A DNA stretch of 64,000 nucleotides from Christensenella massiliensis (GTDB lineage Bacteria > Bacillota > Clostridia > Christensenellales > Christensenellaceae): positions 1,240,001-1,304,000 of the forward strand of contig LT700187.1 of NCBI GenBank assembly GCA_900155415.1, written 5' to 3'. A program made the position numbers and the translations under genes. Numbering within the stretch: the stretch's first letter is position 1; each line of letters opens with the position of its first letter. Below the pieces are notes generated by a model. That model was given only the letters and a program-made list of their open reading frames with translations, searched no databases and was not told where the DNA came from. Of this stretch, positions 7,741 to 16,367 are shown piece after piece.

Positions 7741-10531
7741 AAAAGGATATGTGATCCCGCATACGCATTGGGACAGGGAATGGCGGTATGCTCTGTGGGA
7801 GAGCCGCGTCAATCTGGCGAACATGATGGACGAGCTCATCGGAATATTGGAAAATCAGGAGGAGTATAAATGCTTCCTGCTTGACGGACAGTTCGTTCCC
7901 ATTAAGGACTATCTTTTCCTGCGGCCGGAAAATGAAGCGCGGCTGAAAAAGCTGGTCGCGGACGGGCGTATTCGCATCGGCCCGTGGTACACGCTGCCCG
8001 ACCTATACCCGGTGAGCGGCGAGAGTATCGTACGCAATCTACTGCGCGGACGAAAGGAATGCGAAGCGTTCGGCGGCATCCTTTCAGTCGGCTATGAATC
8101 ATTCGGATGGGGGCAGCCCAGCCAATTCCCGCAAATATACAAAGGCTTTGGAATCGATACGGTGATCGTCGCAAAAAAGGTAGATTCCTCCCGCGCCAAG
8201 AACTGCGAATTTGCATGGGTGGGAAAGGACGGAACGACTGTGCTTGCAACGCGGCTCGGACAGGAGGCGCGCGCGAACTTCTTTATGCACAGCTATATGC
8301 GCATCATGAGCGGAAAGGAATATAAATCGGACGAATTCCGTTTCGATTACGATGCGGGCGACCTCGTATACCATACGGCGGATATCCCCGAATATGAGCA
8401 GGATTACCACCGCATTACCGATTCCCAGAAGATCCATACCGAAAATCTGCGGGAGATCGCCCTGAAATCGTGGCATGCGATGGACGAAACGCTTTTGCCG
8501 GACGACCGCGCCATGATGGACGGATCCGATCATACTTATGCGCAGCCGAAAATCGTAGAGGTGCTGCGGCATATCAACAAGGCGGTAGAGGAGGACGGGA
8601 TCGTTTTTGCGATGTCGGATATAGAAGAATACGCGGCGCTTTTGAAGGAAAAGCTGCCGCTCGATACGCTCCCTAAGGTATACGGAGAGCTGCGTGACGG
8701 CCCGCCGCAGGGCGTGACGGGAAACGCTCTGATGACGCGGCCGATGCTCAAGCGGAAAAACCGGAAGGTGCAGAACGCTCTGATGGATACGGCGGAACCC
8801 CTTGCGGTCGCGGGCATGCTGACGGGGCAGGCCTATCCGTCCATTTATCTCGATACGGCAATGGACTATCTTCTGCTTTCCCATTCGCACGACTGCATCA
8901 ACGGCGTAACACAGGATAAAACGGTAAACGACGTGATGTACCGGCTCGATCAGGCGGGAGAGATAGCGGACGTCGTCACACAGGAATCGGTCAAGCATAT
9001 TCTGAAGAATATCGACGGCGGCGCGTTTGGAAAAAGCGACGCGCTCCTTTTGGTCGTAAATCCGCTTCCCTTTCCGCGCCGGGAGATTGTGGAAGCATAC
9101 GTCGATCTTCCGCGGGAGGAGGACATCTGGAGCTTCGATATTCTGGACGCGGACGGAAACAGTATGAATGTTCAGCAGCTTGCGCGCGACGAACGGGTCA
9201 TTCCGGTCGTGAGCCTTACCTCGCGTCCGGAGCCGTTTTATGTGGACCGCCACAGAGTGCAGTTTGAATCAGGGCTGCTTCCTTCCGGCGGCTATAAGGT
9301 GTTCCGCGTCGTGAAAAAGAGCACGCTTCCAAGAAAGACGGAGGCATGGGCGCCGTCGCGCAAAACGCTCGGAAAAGAGATCGCAGTCTCTCCGCTTCGG
9401 CTGGAGAACGAATTTCTGCGCGCGGATATCCTCGGCGACGGCAGCGTCCGGCTGCTCGATAAAAAAACGGGGCAGGAATATGGCCCTCTCAACTATTTTG
9501 AAGATACGGGCGACGTTGGAGATTACTGGATCTATTATCCACCCTATCAAAACAAGACCTTTACGACAAAGGGAATGACGGCGGAGCTCGCGCTTGAAGA
9601 AAATACGGAGCTTCAGGCGACGGTCATGGCAAAGCTCAAATGGGAGCTGCCTGCATTTGCAGACCGTCCGCGCAATTACGTGCGCGGACGCAGTGCACGC
9701 TCGGAGCAGACGGATATCGAAACGCTTTACGTCCGTTATACGCTGCGCAAAGGAGAAAATATGCTGCGCGTGCATACGGAGCTCGACAATAAGATTTCCG
9801 ACCATCGCATGGCGGTGCAGTTTGAAACGGGTGTAAGTCCCCAAAAAGCGGATGCACAGGGACATTTCTGCGTTGACCAGAGAGACGTGCTGCCGCTTCG
9901 GGACGAGGATGGCCGCTGGTATAACGAAATGACGACACAGCCCATGCAGGATTTTGTAAGCGTAGCGGAAAACGGACGGGGCTTTGCCGTTGTAACGGAT
10001 TGCCTTAGCGAATATGACGCGTCGAAGCCGGGCCTGCTCTCCTGTACGCTGATGCGCGGAATGAAAAATATCCTTTGCACGGAGTTCCGCAGCTTTTCTG
10101 AATATAATACGCAGGACGGCGGACAGTCGCACGGCAGACTGACCTACGATTATGCGCTCCTGCCGCATGTGGGAGAGACGCTTCCTCTGATGGAAACGGC
10201 AAAGCGGTTCAATATTCCGGCCAAAACGATACAGTTCACGGCCTGCACAAAGACGGGCGGCACACTTCCCGCAGAGCAAAGCTTCTATTCCGTTGAGGGC
10301 GCATCGGTCTCGGCGATCAAAAAGGCGGAGCATTCTGAAAACATCGTTATACGCTTGTTCAATGCGGACGAAAAAGCACACGAGGCAAGGATACGGCTGA
10401 TACAACCGGTACGGAAAGCCTACAGGACCGATTTGGCGGAGCAGCGGAGCGGCGAAGCTGAGGTGCGCGGCGGCGCGGTGGTCGTGGAGATCGGTGCAAA
10501 TAAGATCGTGACGCTGGAGCTTGAGGTGTGA
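7733..10531 (+). CDS. Glycoside hydrolase family 38 (alpha-mannosidase-like)
   Basis: The 932-residue protein has the GH38 layout: N-terminal catalytic domain, three-helix middle domain, and C-terminal beta domains. Zinc-site motifs seen are H12-x-D14 in HTHWDREW and H386 in SHSHDCING. MMDGSDH near 261-267 is also typical. The nucleophile region reads YESFGWGQPSQFPQ, with E122 where the family aspartate (DxFG) is expected and two extra residues before the conserved Gln. This is either a subfamily trait or altered chemistry. No signal peptide is present, so it acts on imported oligosaccharides or glycosides in the cytoplasm. GH38 members usually cleave alpha-mannosides. Confidence 0.88.
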   Translation: MSKKGYVIPHTHWDREWRYALWESRVNLANMMDELIGILENQEEYKCFLLDGQFVPIKDYLFLRPENEARLKKLVADGRIRIGPWYTLPDLYPVSGESIVRNLLRGRKECEAFGGILSVGYESFGWGQPSQFPQIYKGFGIDTVIVAKKVDSSRAKNCEFAWVGKDGTTVLATRLGQEARANFFMHSYMRIMSGKEYKSDEFRFDYDAGDLVYHTADIPEYEQDYHRITDSQKIHTENLREIALKSWHAMDETLLPDDRAMMDGSDHTYAQPKIVEVLRHINKAVEEDGIVFAMSDIEEYAALLKEKLPLDTLPKVYGELRDGPPQGVTGNALMTRPMLKRKNRKVQNALMDTAEPLAVAGMLTGQAYPSIYLDTAMDYLLLSHSHDCINGVTQDKTVNDVMYRLDQAGEIADVVTQESVKHILKNIDGGAFGKSDALLLVVNPLPFPRREIVEAYVDLPREEDIWSFDILDADGNSMNVQQLARDERVIPVVSLTSRPEPFYVDRHRVQFESGLLPSGGYKVFRVVKKSTLPRKTEAWAPSRKTLGKEIAVSPLRLENEFLRADILGDGSVRLLDKKTGQEYGPLNYFEDTGDVGDYWIYYPPYQNKTFTTKGMTAELALEENTELQATVMAKLKWELPAFADRPRNYVRGRSARSEQTDIETLYVRYTLRKGENMLRVHTELDNKISDHRMAVQFETGVSPQKADAQGHFCVDQRDVLPLRDEDGRWYNEMTTQPMQDFVSVAENGRGFAVVTDCLSEYDASKPGLLSCTLMRGMKNILCTEFRSFSEYNTQDGGQSHGRLTYDYALLPHVGETLPLMETAKRFNIPAKTIQFTACTKTGGTLPAEQSFYSVEGASVSAIKKAEHSENIVIRLFNADEKAHEARIRLIQPVRKAYRTDLAEQRSGEAEVRGGAVVVEIGANKIVTLELEV

Positions 10532-10550
10532 TAGCCGGATGGAGGGGAAA

Positions 10551-11603
10551 ATGAACGGTTACGAACGGATGCTGGCAACACTTGCGGGAGAACGGGTAGA
10601 CTATACGCCGTCCATGGAGATCATGATCGACGAAAGCGTTGTGCGTGCGGTCACCGGAAAAGATGATTATATGGCGCTGTGCGATACGCTTGAGCTTGAC
10701 GCCGTGATCACGACAACACCGTCTAAGCTTTACCGCAGCGAAATATTAGATGCGGAAAAGGGCATTTTCCGCAATGAATGGGGAACGGTACGAAGACAGG
10801 GGCGGGAGGTCGTGTCGGCAATCGTAGACACGCCTCTTAAAACGGCGGAGGACATCGAGCGCTATACGGCGCCCGATCCCCTCGACGATTACCGGTTTGC
10901 TTTTCTGAGGGAGCTGCTTGCGCAGTATAAGGGGAGAAAGCTTGTTGGAATGCATATTCACGACTGCTTCAACTATCCCTATTACCTGATGGGTATGGAA
11001 AATTTGTTCATTATGATGTTCGAGGAGCCGGACGCGGTACGCCAGCTCGTGGATATTTCGGTGGAGCACAACATCGCGCTCGCGCGCAGGGCAATATCGC
11101 TTGGGGCGGATTACATTTTGCTTGGCGACGATTACGGCGGAGGAAATCAGCTTTTGATTTCGCCGGAGCAATTCCGGGAATTTTTTCTGCCCGGGCTGCG
11201 GCGCGTCGTAGAGGCGGTAAAAGGCGCGGGTGCTTTCTGCTTTAAGCATTGCTGCGGGAATATCAACGAAATATTAGACGATATCGTGGGAACGGGCATA
11301 GATGTGCTGCACCCTCTCGATCCGTCAGCGGGTATGGATATCGTGGCAGTCAAGGAGGCCTATCCGCGTCTTACGGTGATGGGTGGTATCAATTGCTATG
11401 AGCCGCTTTGCCAATATGATACGGCTAAGCTGGAAAAAGAGACGCGGCGTGTACTTGATACGGTAGGACGGGACGGACGCTTCATATTGGCATCGTCCAA
11501 CAGCGTTCATTCAGACGTAAAGCCGGAGAATTTTGTAAAGATGCATGAAGTGCGGCGCAGTACCCCCGTTTTATACGAAAATCAGAAAGGCGGTGCAGTA
11601 TGA
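10551..11603 (+). CDS. Uroporphyrinogen decarboxylase-fold protein 4
   Basis: The ATG at 10551 is preceded by GGAGGGG at the right spacing; the in-frame codons upstream overlap the GH38 stop. The 350-residue protein carries H233-C-C235-G-N, the only one of the six that keeps Cys at the second position as in MtaA. The distal cysteine is replaced by serine (ASSNSVHSD). HPLDPSAGMDI repeats the segment seen in proteins 2 and 3. The last four bases overlap the mutarotase gene. Possible roles are as for its paralogues; none is established. Confidence 0.75.
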   Translation: MNGYERMLATLAGERVDYTPSMEIMIDESVVRAVTGKDDYMALCDTLELDAVITTTPSKLYRSEILDAEKGIFRNEWGTVRRQGREVVSAIVDTPLKTAEDIERYTAPDPLDDYRFAFLRELLAQYKGRKLVGMHIHDCFNYPYYLMGMENLFIMMFEEPDAVRQLVDISVEHNIALARRAISLGADYILLGDDYGGGNQLLISPEQFREFFLPGLRRVVEAVKGAGAFCFKHCCGNINEILDDIVGTGIDVLHPLDPSAGMDIVAVKEAYPRLTVMGGINCYEPLCQYDTAKLEKETRRVLDTVGRDGRFILASSNSVHSDVKPENFVKMHEVRRSTPVLYENQKGGAV

Positions 11604-11923
11604 AGCGGTATGGACAGGTCTTAAAGGTAAAAGCAGAAAAAGAAGAATACTATAAAGAGTTGCACGCGAAGCCGTGGCCGGGTATACTAAAAACGATCCG
11701 GGAATGCAATATCAGGAATTATTCGATCTATCTGCGGGACGGATATTTGTACTCATATTATGAATACATAGGAGAGGACTACGAAGCAGATATGGCGAAG
11801 ATGGCGGCGGATCCGGAGACACAGCGGTGGTGGGCGGAGTGCACGCCCTGCCAGCAGCCGGTGGAGACGGCGCAGGAGGGAGAGCTGTGGGCGGAAATGG
11901 AAGAGGTTTTCCATTTGGATTAA
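11600..11923 (+). CDS. rhaM: L-rhamnose mutarotase family protein
   Basis: The 107-residue protein matches the RhaM/DUF718 family in size and order of motifs: a YGQVLKVK first strand, [17 protein letters not shown] with the family histidine at about residue 22, [17 protein letters not shown], and a WW pair (residues 76-77). The family interconverts alpha and beta anomers of L-rhamnose and related deoxy sugars. It overlaps the preceding UROD-fold gene by 4 bases and lies 25 bases before fucI, so in this operon it probably supplies the correct anomer of a 6-deoxy sugar to the isomerase. No rhaA or rhaD is present in the window. Confidence 0.85.
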   Translation: MKRYGQVLKVKAEKEEYYKELHAKPWPGILKTIRECNIRNYSIYLRDGYLYSYYEYIGEDYEADMAKMAADPETQRWWAECTPCQQPVETAQEGELWAEMEEVFHLD

Positions 11924-11948
11924 AAGGAAAGAAAAAGGAGACGAAGCA

Positions 11949-13706
11949 ATGGTAAAGATCGGGATCAGACCAACGATAGACGGACGGGAAAAGGGGATCA
12001 GAGAGAGCCTTGAGGAGCAGACGATGCGTATGGCGCATGCGGCTGCGAGGCTGATCAGCGGGAATGTGAAGGACGAGGACGGGAACGCGGTGGAGTGCGT
12101 GCTCGCAGACGGAACGATCGGCGGCGTGGCGGAAGCGGCGCGGTGCCGGGAGAAATTCGAACGGGAGGGCGTGTGCGCGACGCTGACGGTCACGCCGTGC
12201 TGGTGCTATGGGAGCGAAACGATGGATATGGACCCAAGGACGCCGAAGGCGGTCTGGGGGCTGAACGCAACAGAGCGGCCGGGGGCGGTGTACCTCGCGG
12301 CGGTCATGGCGGCGCACGCGCAAAAGGGGATACCGGCCTTTTCTATCTACGGACGGGACGTGCAGGACGCAGATGATGAGCGGATACCGGAGGATGTAGC
12401 GGAAAAGATCCTGCGGTTCGCGCGTGCGGCAGCGGCAGCCGGGCAGATGAAGGGGAAGTCATACCTGTCTGTAGGGAACGTGGCAATGGGGATCGCGGGA
12501 AGCATGGTAGACCCGGATTTCTTTGAGGAATATCTTGGGATGCGGTGCGAATATAAGGATATGAGCGAGATCATCCGGCGGGTGGAGAACGAAATCTATG
12601 ACAAAGAAGAATATGAACGTGCGCTGGCATGGGTCAAAGAGAACTGCAAAGAGAATGAGGATATCTACAACGGGGAAAACGGACACAGCCGGGAGCAGAA
12701 AGACGCGGAGTGGGAATACTGCGTAAAGATGGCGATGATCGTGCGTGATATGATGCAGGGAAGCGAGGCAGTGAAAGCAAAAGGCTGGAATGAAGAAGGA
12801 AACGGGAATAATGCAATTGCGGCCGGTTTCCAAGGTCAAAGACAGTGGACGGACTTCATGCCGAACGGTGACTTTATGGAGTCTATCTTGTGCTCTTCTT
12901 TTGACTGGAACGGGATCCGCAAGCCGCTTGTGGTGGCGACGGAGAACGACTGCCTGAACGGTGTGGCAATGCTGCTGGGGCATCTTGTGACGAATACAGC
13001 GGCAGTATTCAGCGATGTGAGGACCTACTGGAGCCCGGAGGCGGTGAAGCGTGTGACAGGCTATGAGCTGGAAGGGCAGGCGAAGAACGGGATCATCCAT
13101 CTGATCAACTCAGGAGCAGCTTCGCTGGACGCATCGGGCGAGCAGGAAAAGGACGGGAAACCTGCGATGAAGCCGTTCTGGGAGATCACGGAGGAGGAGG
13201 CGCAGAGGTGCCTTGATGCGACGAAATGGACGCCTGCGAATGTGGGATATTTCCGGGGAGGAGGATTCTCCTCGACGTTCCTGACGAAGGGGGATATGCC
13301 TGTTACGATGTGCCGTATGAACCTTGTGAAAGGGCTTGGGCCGGTGCTTCAGATAGCGGAGGGGTACACGGCAGCGCTGCCGGAGGAAGTGAACAAAGCG
13401 CTGTGGGACAGGACGGACCCGGGTTGGCCGTGCACATGGTTCGCGCCGGTGCTGACGGGCGAGGGAGCGTTCCGGGATGTATACAGCGTGATGTCGAACT
13501 GGGGAGCGAACCACGGAGCGTCGGTATACGGGCATGTGGGAGCGGAGCTGATCACGCTGGCGAGCATGCTGAGGATACCGGTGAGCATGCACAATGTGAG
13601 CGGGGAGCGGATATTCCGGCCGGCGGCATGGAACGCGTTCGGCACACAGGACCGGGAGGGTGCGGACTACCGCGCCTGCAGGACTTATGGCCCCCTGTAT
13701 AAGTGA
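11949..13706 (+). CDS. fucI: L-fucose isomerase
   Basis: The 585-residue protein is close to the 591 residues of E. coli FucI and aligns from [14 protein letters not shown] to the end. [24 protein letters not shown] and FSDVRTYW contain the expected Mn2+-binding Glu and Asp. The enzyme converts L-fucose to L-fuculose, and also D-arabinose to D-ribulose. An AAAAGGAGACGAAGCA ribosome site precedes the ATG. Codon use is striking: GGA/GGG, GCG, AGG and ATA are favoured and GGC/CGC are rarer than in neighbours. A scar containing the start and last ~27 codons of a second fucI lies at 30923-31034. It is the last gene of operon 1. Confidence 0.93.
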   Translation: MVKIGIRPTIDGREKGIRESLEEQTMRMAHAAARLISGNVKDEDGNAVECVLADGTIGGVAEAARCREKFEREGVCATLTVTPCWCYGSETMDMDPRTPKAVWGLNATERPGAVYLAAVMAAHAQKGIPAFSIYGRDVQDADDERIPEDVAEKILRFARAAAAAGQMKGKSYLSVGNVAMGIAGSMVDPDFFEEYLGMRCEYKDMSEIIRRVENEIYDKEEYERALAWVKENCKENEDIYNGENGHSREQKDAEWEYCVKMAMIVRDMMQGSEAVKAKGWNEEGNGNNAIAAGFQGQRQWTDFMPNGDFMESILCSSFDWNGIRKPLVVATENDCLNGVAMLLGHLVTNTAAVFSDVRTYWSPEAVKRVTGYELEGQAKNGIIHLINSGAASLDASGEQEKDGKPAMKPFWEITEEEAQRCLDATKWTPANVGYFRGGGFSSTFLTKGDMPVTMCRMNLVKGLGPVLQIAEGYTAALPEEVNKALWDRTDPGWPCTWFAPVLTGEGAFRDVYSVMSNWGANHGASVYGHVGAELITLASMLRIPVSMHNVSGERIFRPAAWNAFGTQDREGADYRACRTYGPLYK

Positions 13707-13731
13707 AACAGTCAGCTAAATAGAAACTATA

Positions 13732-13766
13732 AAAAACGCCCTTGCCGGAAAAGCAAAGGCGTTTTT
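13732..13766 (+). terminator. Rho-independent terminator after fucI
   Basis: AAAAACGCCCTTGC pairs with GCAAAGGCGTTTTT (one mismatch), followed by a T run. It ends operon 1. Confidence 0.8.
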
Positions 13767-13791
13767 TATGTAATGATAAAATGCATTAAAA

Positions 13792-13805
13792 TACAAACGT
13801 TTGCA
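13792..13805 (+). promoter_or_regulatory. LacI-type operator upstream of the lacI-family gene
   Basis: TACAAACGTTTGCA contains the perfect 10-base palindrome CAAACGTTTG with a CG centre, the form used by LacI/GalR regulators. The same sequence with matching flanks recurs at 14948-14961. Here it lies just upstream of the likely -35 box of the regulator gene, consistent with autoregulation. Confidence 0.75.
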
Positions 13806-13814
13806 AATAAAGTC

Positions 13815-13844
13815 TTGTATTTAATGAAATAGTTGTGATAAAAT
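13815..13844 (+). promoter_or_regulatory. Likely promoter of the LacI-family gene
   Basis: TTGTAT (13815-13820), an 18-base spacer and TAAAAT (13839-13844) lie 20 bases before the ATG at 13864. Confidence 0.5.
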
Positions 13845-13863
13845 ACAGAAAAGGATAGGGAAT

Positions 13864-14892
13864 ATGAGAAACCAAGGAACGATCAATATTAAAAAAATAG
13901 CGCAGCTAACAGGAGTGCACCCCTCAACGGTTTCCCGCGCACTGAACGGAAGCGAACGCGTAAAACAGGAAACACGCGAGTGGATCGAAAAAGTGGCGCA
14001 TGAAAACGGCTATATTCCTGATGCGTTGGCAAAGAGCCTGATTGTAGGAAAAACCTATACGCTTGGTATTGTTGTTCCGGAAATATCGAACAGTTTTTAT
14101 TCCCATATCATTCAGGAAATTGAAGATGAAGTCAGCAAAAAGGGCTATTCCATTATTATTGCCGGAACGAATTTCCAGTATACGAGTGAAAAAAGAGCGT
14201 TGGAGACTATGTTAGCCAAACGGGTGGATGCTCTCGTGCTTTGCGCACCCTCCCAGGAATTGCTCGATGAATCTGCGGAAAAGCTGCAGAAGATTCCATT
14301 GGTGCTGTGCGATACGATCAAAGATGAACCTCAATATGACTCCGTGTATGTGGATGAAAAAAGCGGAATATTGAATGCGGTGCGTTATTTGAAACAAATT
14401 GGGCACCGCAGGATCGGTTTTATTGCAGAAGAAGGCATCACCCAAAGACGTATGGATATTTTCAGAAATGCGTTGACAGAATGCGGACTGGAAGTGGATC
14501 ATGAGCTTCTATGCGTAGAACCGAAGCTTTCGGCAGAATGCGGTTATGCAGGCATGCAGAAAATGCTGAGGGTAAGTGCACCGCCGACAGCCGTGATGGG
14601 TGCACGCGATAATATCGCCATCGGGGCAATGAGGGCCATTTATGAAGCAGGACTTAAAATACCGGGTGATATCAGCATTATTGGTTACGATGATATCGGT
14701 ATTGCGCAATATCTTCATTCTATGCTTACGACAATCAAGCAGCCGGCAGGAGAGATCGGTAAGAATGTGGGCGAACTGGTTTTGAAAAAAATCAATAGCC
14801 AATCGAAAATCAACAGCATATCTAAAATCTGTTTGATTCCGGAATTAGTGGTACGGGAGTCTACCGCCGAAGTTTCAACGGAAAAAAATTAA
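13864..14892 (+). CDS. LacI/GalR-family transcriptional regulator
   Basis: The 342-residue protein has an N-terminal helix-turn-helix (INIKKIAQLTGVHPSTVSRA, about residues 7-26), a hinge helix (ALAKSLIVGKTYT) and a periplasmic-binding-protein-like effector domain (LGIVVPEISNSFYSHI onward). These regulators bind a palindromic operator and release it on binding a sugar. Two identical operators, one upstream of this gene and one over the start site of the next operon (14948-14961), indicate that it represses itself and the following importer/GH38 operon. The inducer cannot be read from sequence; a fucose-like or related sugar is plausible from the next gene. Confidence 0.92.
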   Translation: MRNQGTINIKKIAQLTGVHPSTVSRALNGSERVKQETREWIEKVAHENGYIPDALAKSLIVGKTYTLGIVVPEISNSFYSHIIQEIEDEVSKKGYSIIIAGTNFQYTSEKRALETMLAKRVDALVLCAPSQELLDESAEKLQKIPLVLCDTIKDEPQYDSVYVDEKSGILNAVRYLKQIGHRRIGFIAEEGITQRRMDIFRNALTECGLEVDHELLCVEPKLSAECGYAGMQKMLRVSAPPTAVMGARDNIAIGAMRAIYEAGLKIPGDISIIGYDDIGIAQYLHSMLTTIKQPAGEIGKNVGELVLKKINSQSKINSISKICLIPELVVRESTAEVSTEKN

Positions 14893-14913
14893 AGAAAAAG
14901 AACGAATTTTTGG

Positions 14914-14942
14914 TTGACAAAAGCTGAATCAAGTGATATTGT
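14914..14942 (+). promoter_or_regulatory. Promoter of operon 2
   Basis: TTGACA (14914-14919), a 17-base spacer and TATTGT (14937-14942). The operator begins six bases after the -10 box and would cover the start site, a classic repression geometry. Confidence 0.75.
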
Positions 14943-14947
14943 AAAAA

Positions 14948-14961
14948 TACAAACGTTTGCA
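14948..14961 (+). promoter_or_regulatory. LacI-type operator over the operon 2 start site
   Basis: TACAAACGTTTGCA is identical to the copy at 13792-13805, including flanking AAA and AAT. Its place directly after the -10 box predicts steric block of RNA polymerase by the adjacent LacI-family regulator. Confidence 0.8.
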
Positions 14962-15026
14962 AATATTTTTAGAGTTATATTTTACACAGGAACATAATTA
15001 AATAGAGAAGAAGAGAGAGAAGCGTT

Positions 15027-16349
15027 ATGGGCGATATTGGGCTTATCTGCCTCGGACATGCGGACTATATCAACGAAAATTTCCGCAAAATGACAAGTGA
15101 GGTTGAAAAGCAATTACAAAGAGTTAAAATTTATAACCAAAAAATACAAACGATTGCCATAAATTCGGAATTGGCGATCAAACAGGCACGTGAATTGAGA
15201 AACAACGGCTGCCGCGGCGTTATCCTTTTTCTGGCAAGTTGGGTAGAGTGCCGCGTTGTAATGTCGGCGTTGAAAGAGCTGCAGGGAATGCCGGTCATTC
15301 TTTGGGGAACAACGATTGAAGAGATCGACGGTAAAAAATTGAGCACGGGCTCCTATGTTTCGGCAGCAATGATGAATGGAGTGATTCGCCGCCTTAATAT
15401 GAATTGTCACTGCCTGATCGGAAGCCACAGGGATGAAAAAATATTAAAAAGACTTGTTGATTTTACTTGTGCGGCACGAGCAGCTTGGGATTTGAAATAT
15501 GGCACGGTCGGCTTGGTTGGCTATACATCTATGGGAATTTATCCGGGAACCTTTGACCATGTGCTGATGCGTTATAAAGTGGGGCCGGAGATCGATCAGA
15601 CAGATTCCTATTCGGTCATTTGCCGTGCAGAGCGAACAGAAAGAAAAAAACTCGAAGCAGCCCGGCGAAATTTGGATAGGATAGCTGTAGTTGCGCCTGA
15701 AGTTCATGGAGAGATATTGGATAAGACACTTTCTCTATATTGTGCATTGAAAGAAATGTGTGAAGAATATCGGTGGGATGCAGTGAACGTAAAGTGTCAG
15801 TATGAATTTTCAAAAGAATACAAGGCGGTCCCCTGTGTTGCCTTATCATTGCTTGCAGACGACGGCATTGTGGCTTCCTGTGAGGGGGATATCCCAAATA
15901 CGGTATCTATGATGATATTGAAGTCTATAGCAGGAAAAACTGTGACCTATGGGGATGCGATCACGCATTGGGGAAATACGGTGAAATTTTCTGCCTGCGG
16001 TTTTTTACCGTTTAGTATGGGGTGCGGACAACGCTTCATTCGCAAATTTTTGGAGCATCCGGGCTTCAGCGGGATCCAGCCAAGTTTTGTAATGCGGCCG
16101 GAACGAGTTACGTTTCTGCGGCTTGTAGAAGACATTGGAAGTTATCATCTCCTCTACGGAACAGGACAGGGGCTTGTAACAGAACTGCGGGACGGCTGCA
16201 TGCCGGCGCTTGATGTGCAGCTCGACGGCGAGATTGATACCTTAGTACATGAATATGCCGGACAACATTTTGCACTTTGTTATGGAGACATAGCGGGAGC
16301 GATCGAAGAATATGCGATCCTTATGGGAATGAAATCCCTGAGAATATAA
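15027..16349 (+). CDS. L-fucose/L-arabinose isomerase-like protein (COG2407 type)
   Basis: The 440-residue protein is shorter than FucI and matches the FucI/AraA-like family: a substrate-recognition Rossmann-like N-terminal part (ARELRNNGCRGVILFLASW), GTVGLVGYTSMGIYPGTFD in the middle, and SCEGDIPNTVSMMILKSIAG containing the probable metal-binding Glu and Asp. Related proteins isomerise sugars or act on sulfo- and deoxy-sugars, but this subgroup is not well characterised. It is the first gene of operon 2, directly under the LacI operator, with the ribosome site GAAGAGAGAGAAG. It probably carries out the first isomerisation of the imported sugar. Confidence 0.78.
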   Translation: MGDIGLICLGHADYINENFRKMTSEVEKQLQRVKIYNQKIQTIAINSELAIKQARELRNNGCRGVILFLASWVECRVVMSALKELQGMPVILWGTTIEEIDGKKLSTGSYVSAAMMNGVIRRLNMNCHCLIGSHRDEKILKRLVDFTCAARAAWDLKYGTVGLVGYTSMGIYPGTFDHVLMRYKVGPEIDQTDSYSVICRAERTERKKLEAARRNLDRIAVVAPEVHGEILDKTLSLYCALKEMCEEYRWDAVNVKCQYEFSKEYKAVPCVALSLLADDGIVASCEGDIPNTVSMMILKSIAGKTVTYGDAITHWGNTVKFSACGFLPFSMGCGQRFIRKFLEHPGFSGIQPSFVMRPERVTFLRLVEDIGSYHLLYGTGQGLVTELRDGCMPALDVQLDGEIDTLVHEYAGQHFALCYGDIAGAIEEYAILMGMKSLRI

Positions 16350-16367
16350 AAAATGGAGGATAAAAAA

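Noticed and set aside
8099-10405. Two long minus-strand frames (384 and 378 codons) opposite the GH38 gene
   Set aside because: Both are antisense to conserved GH38 motifs and show no family features.
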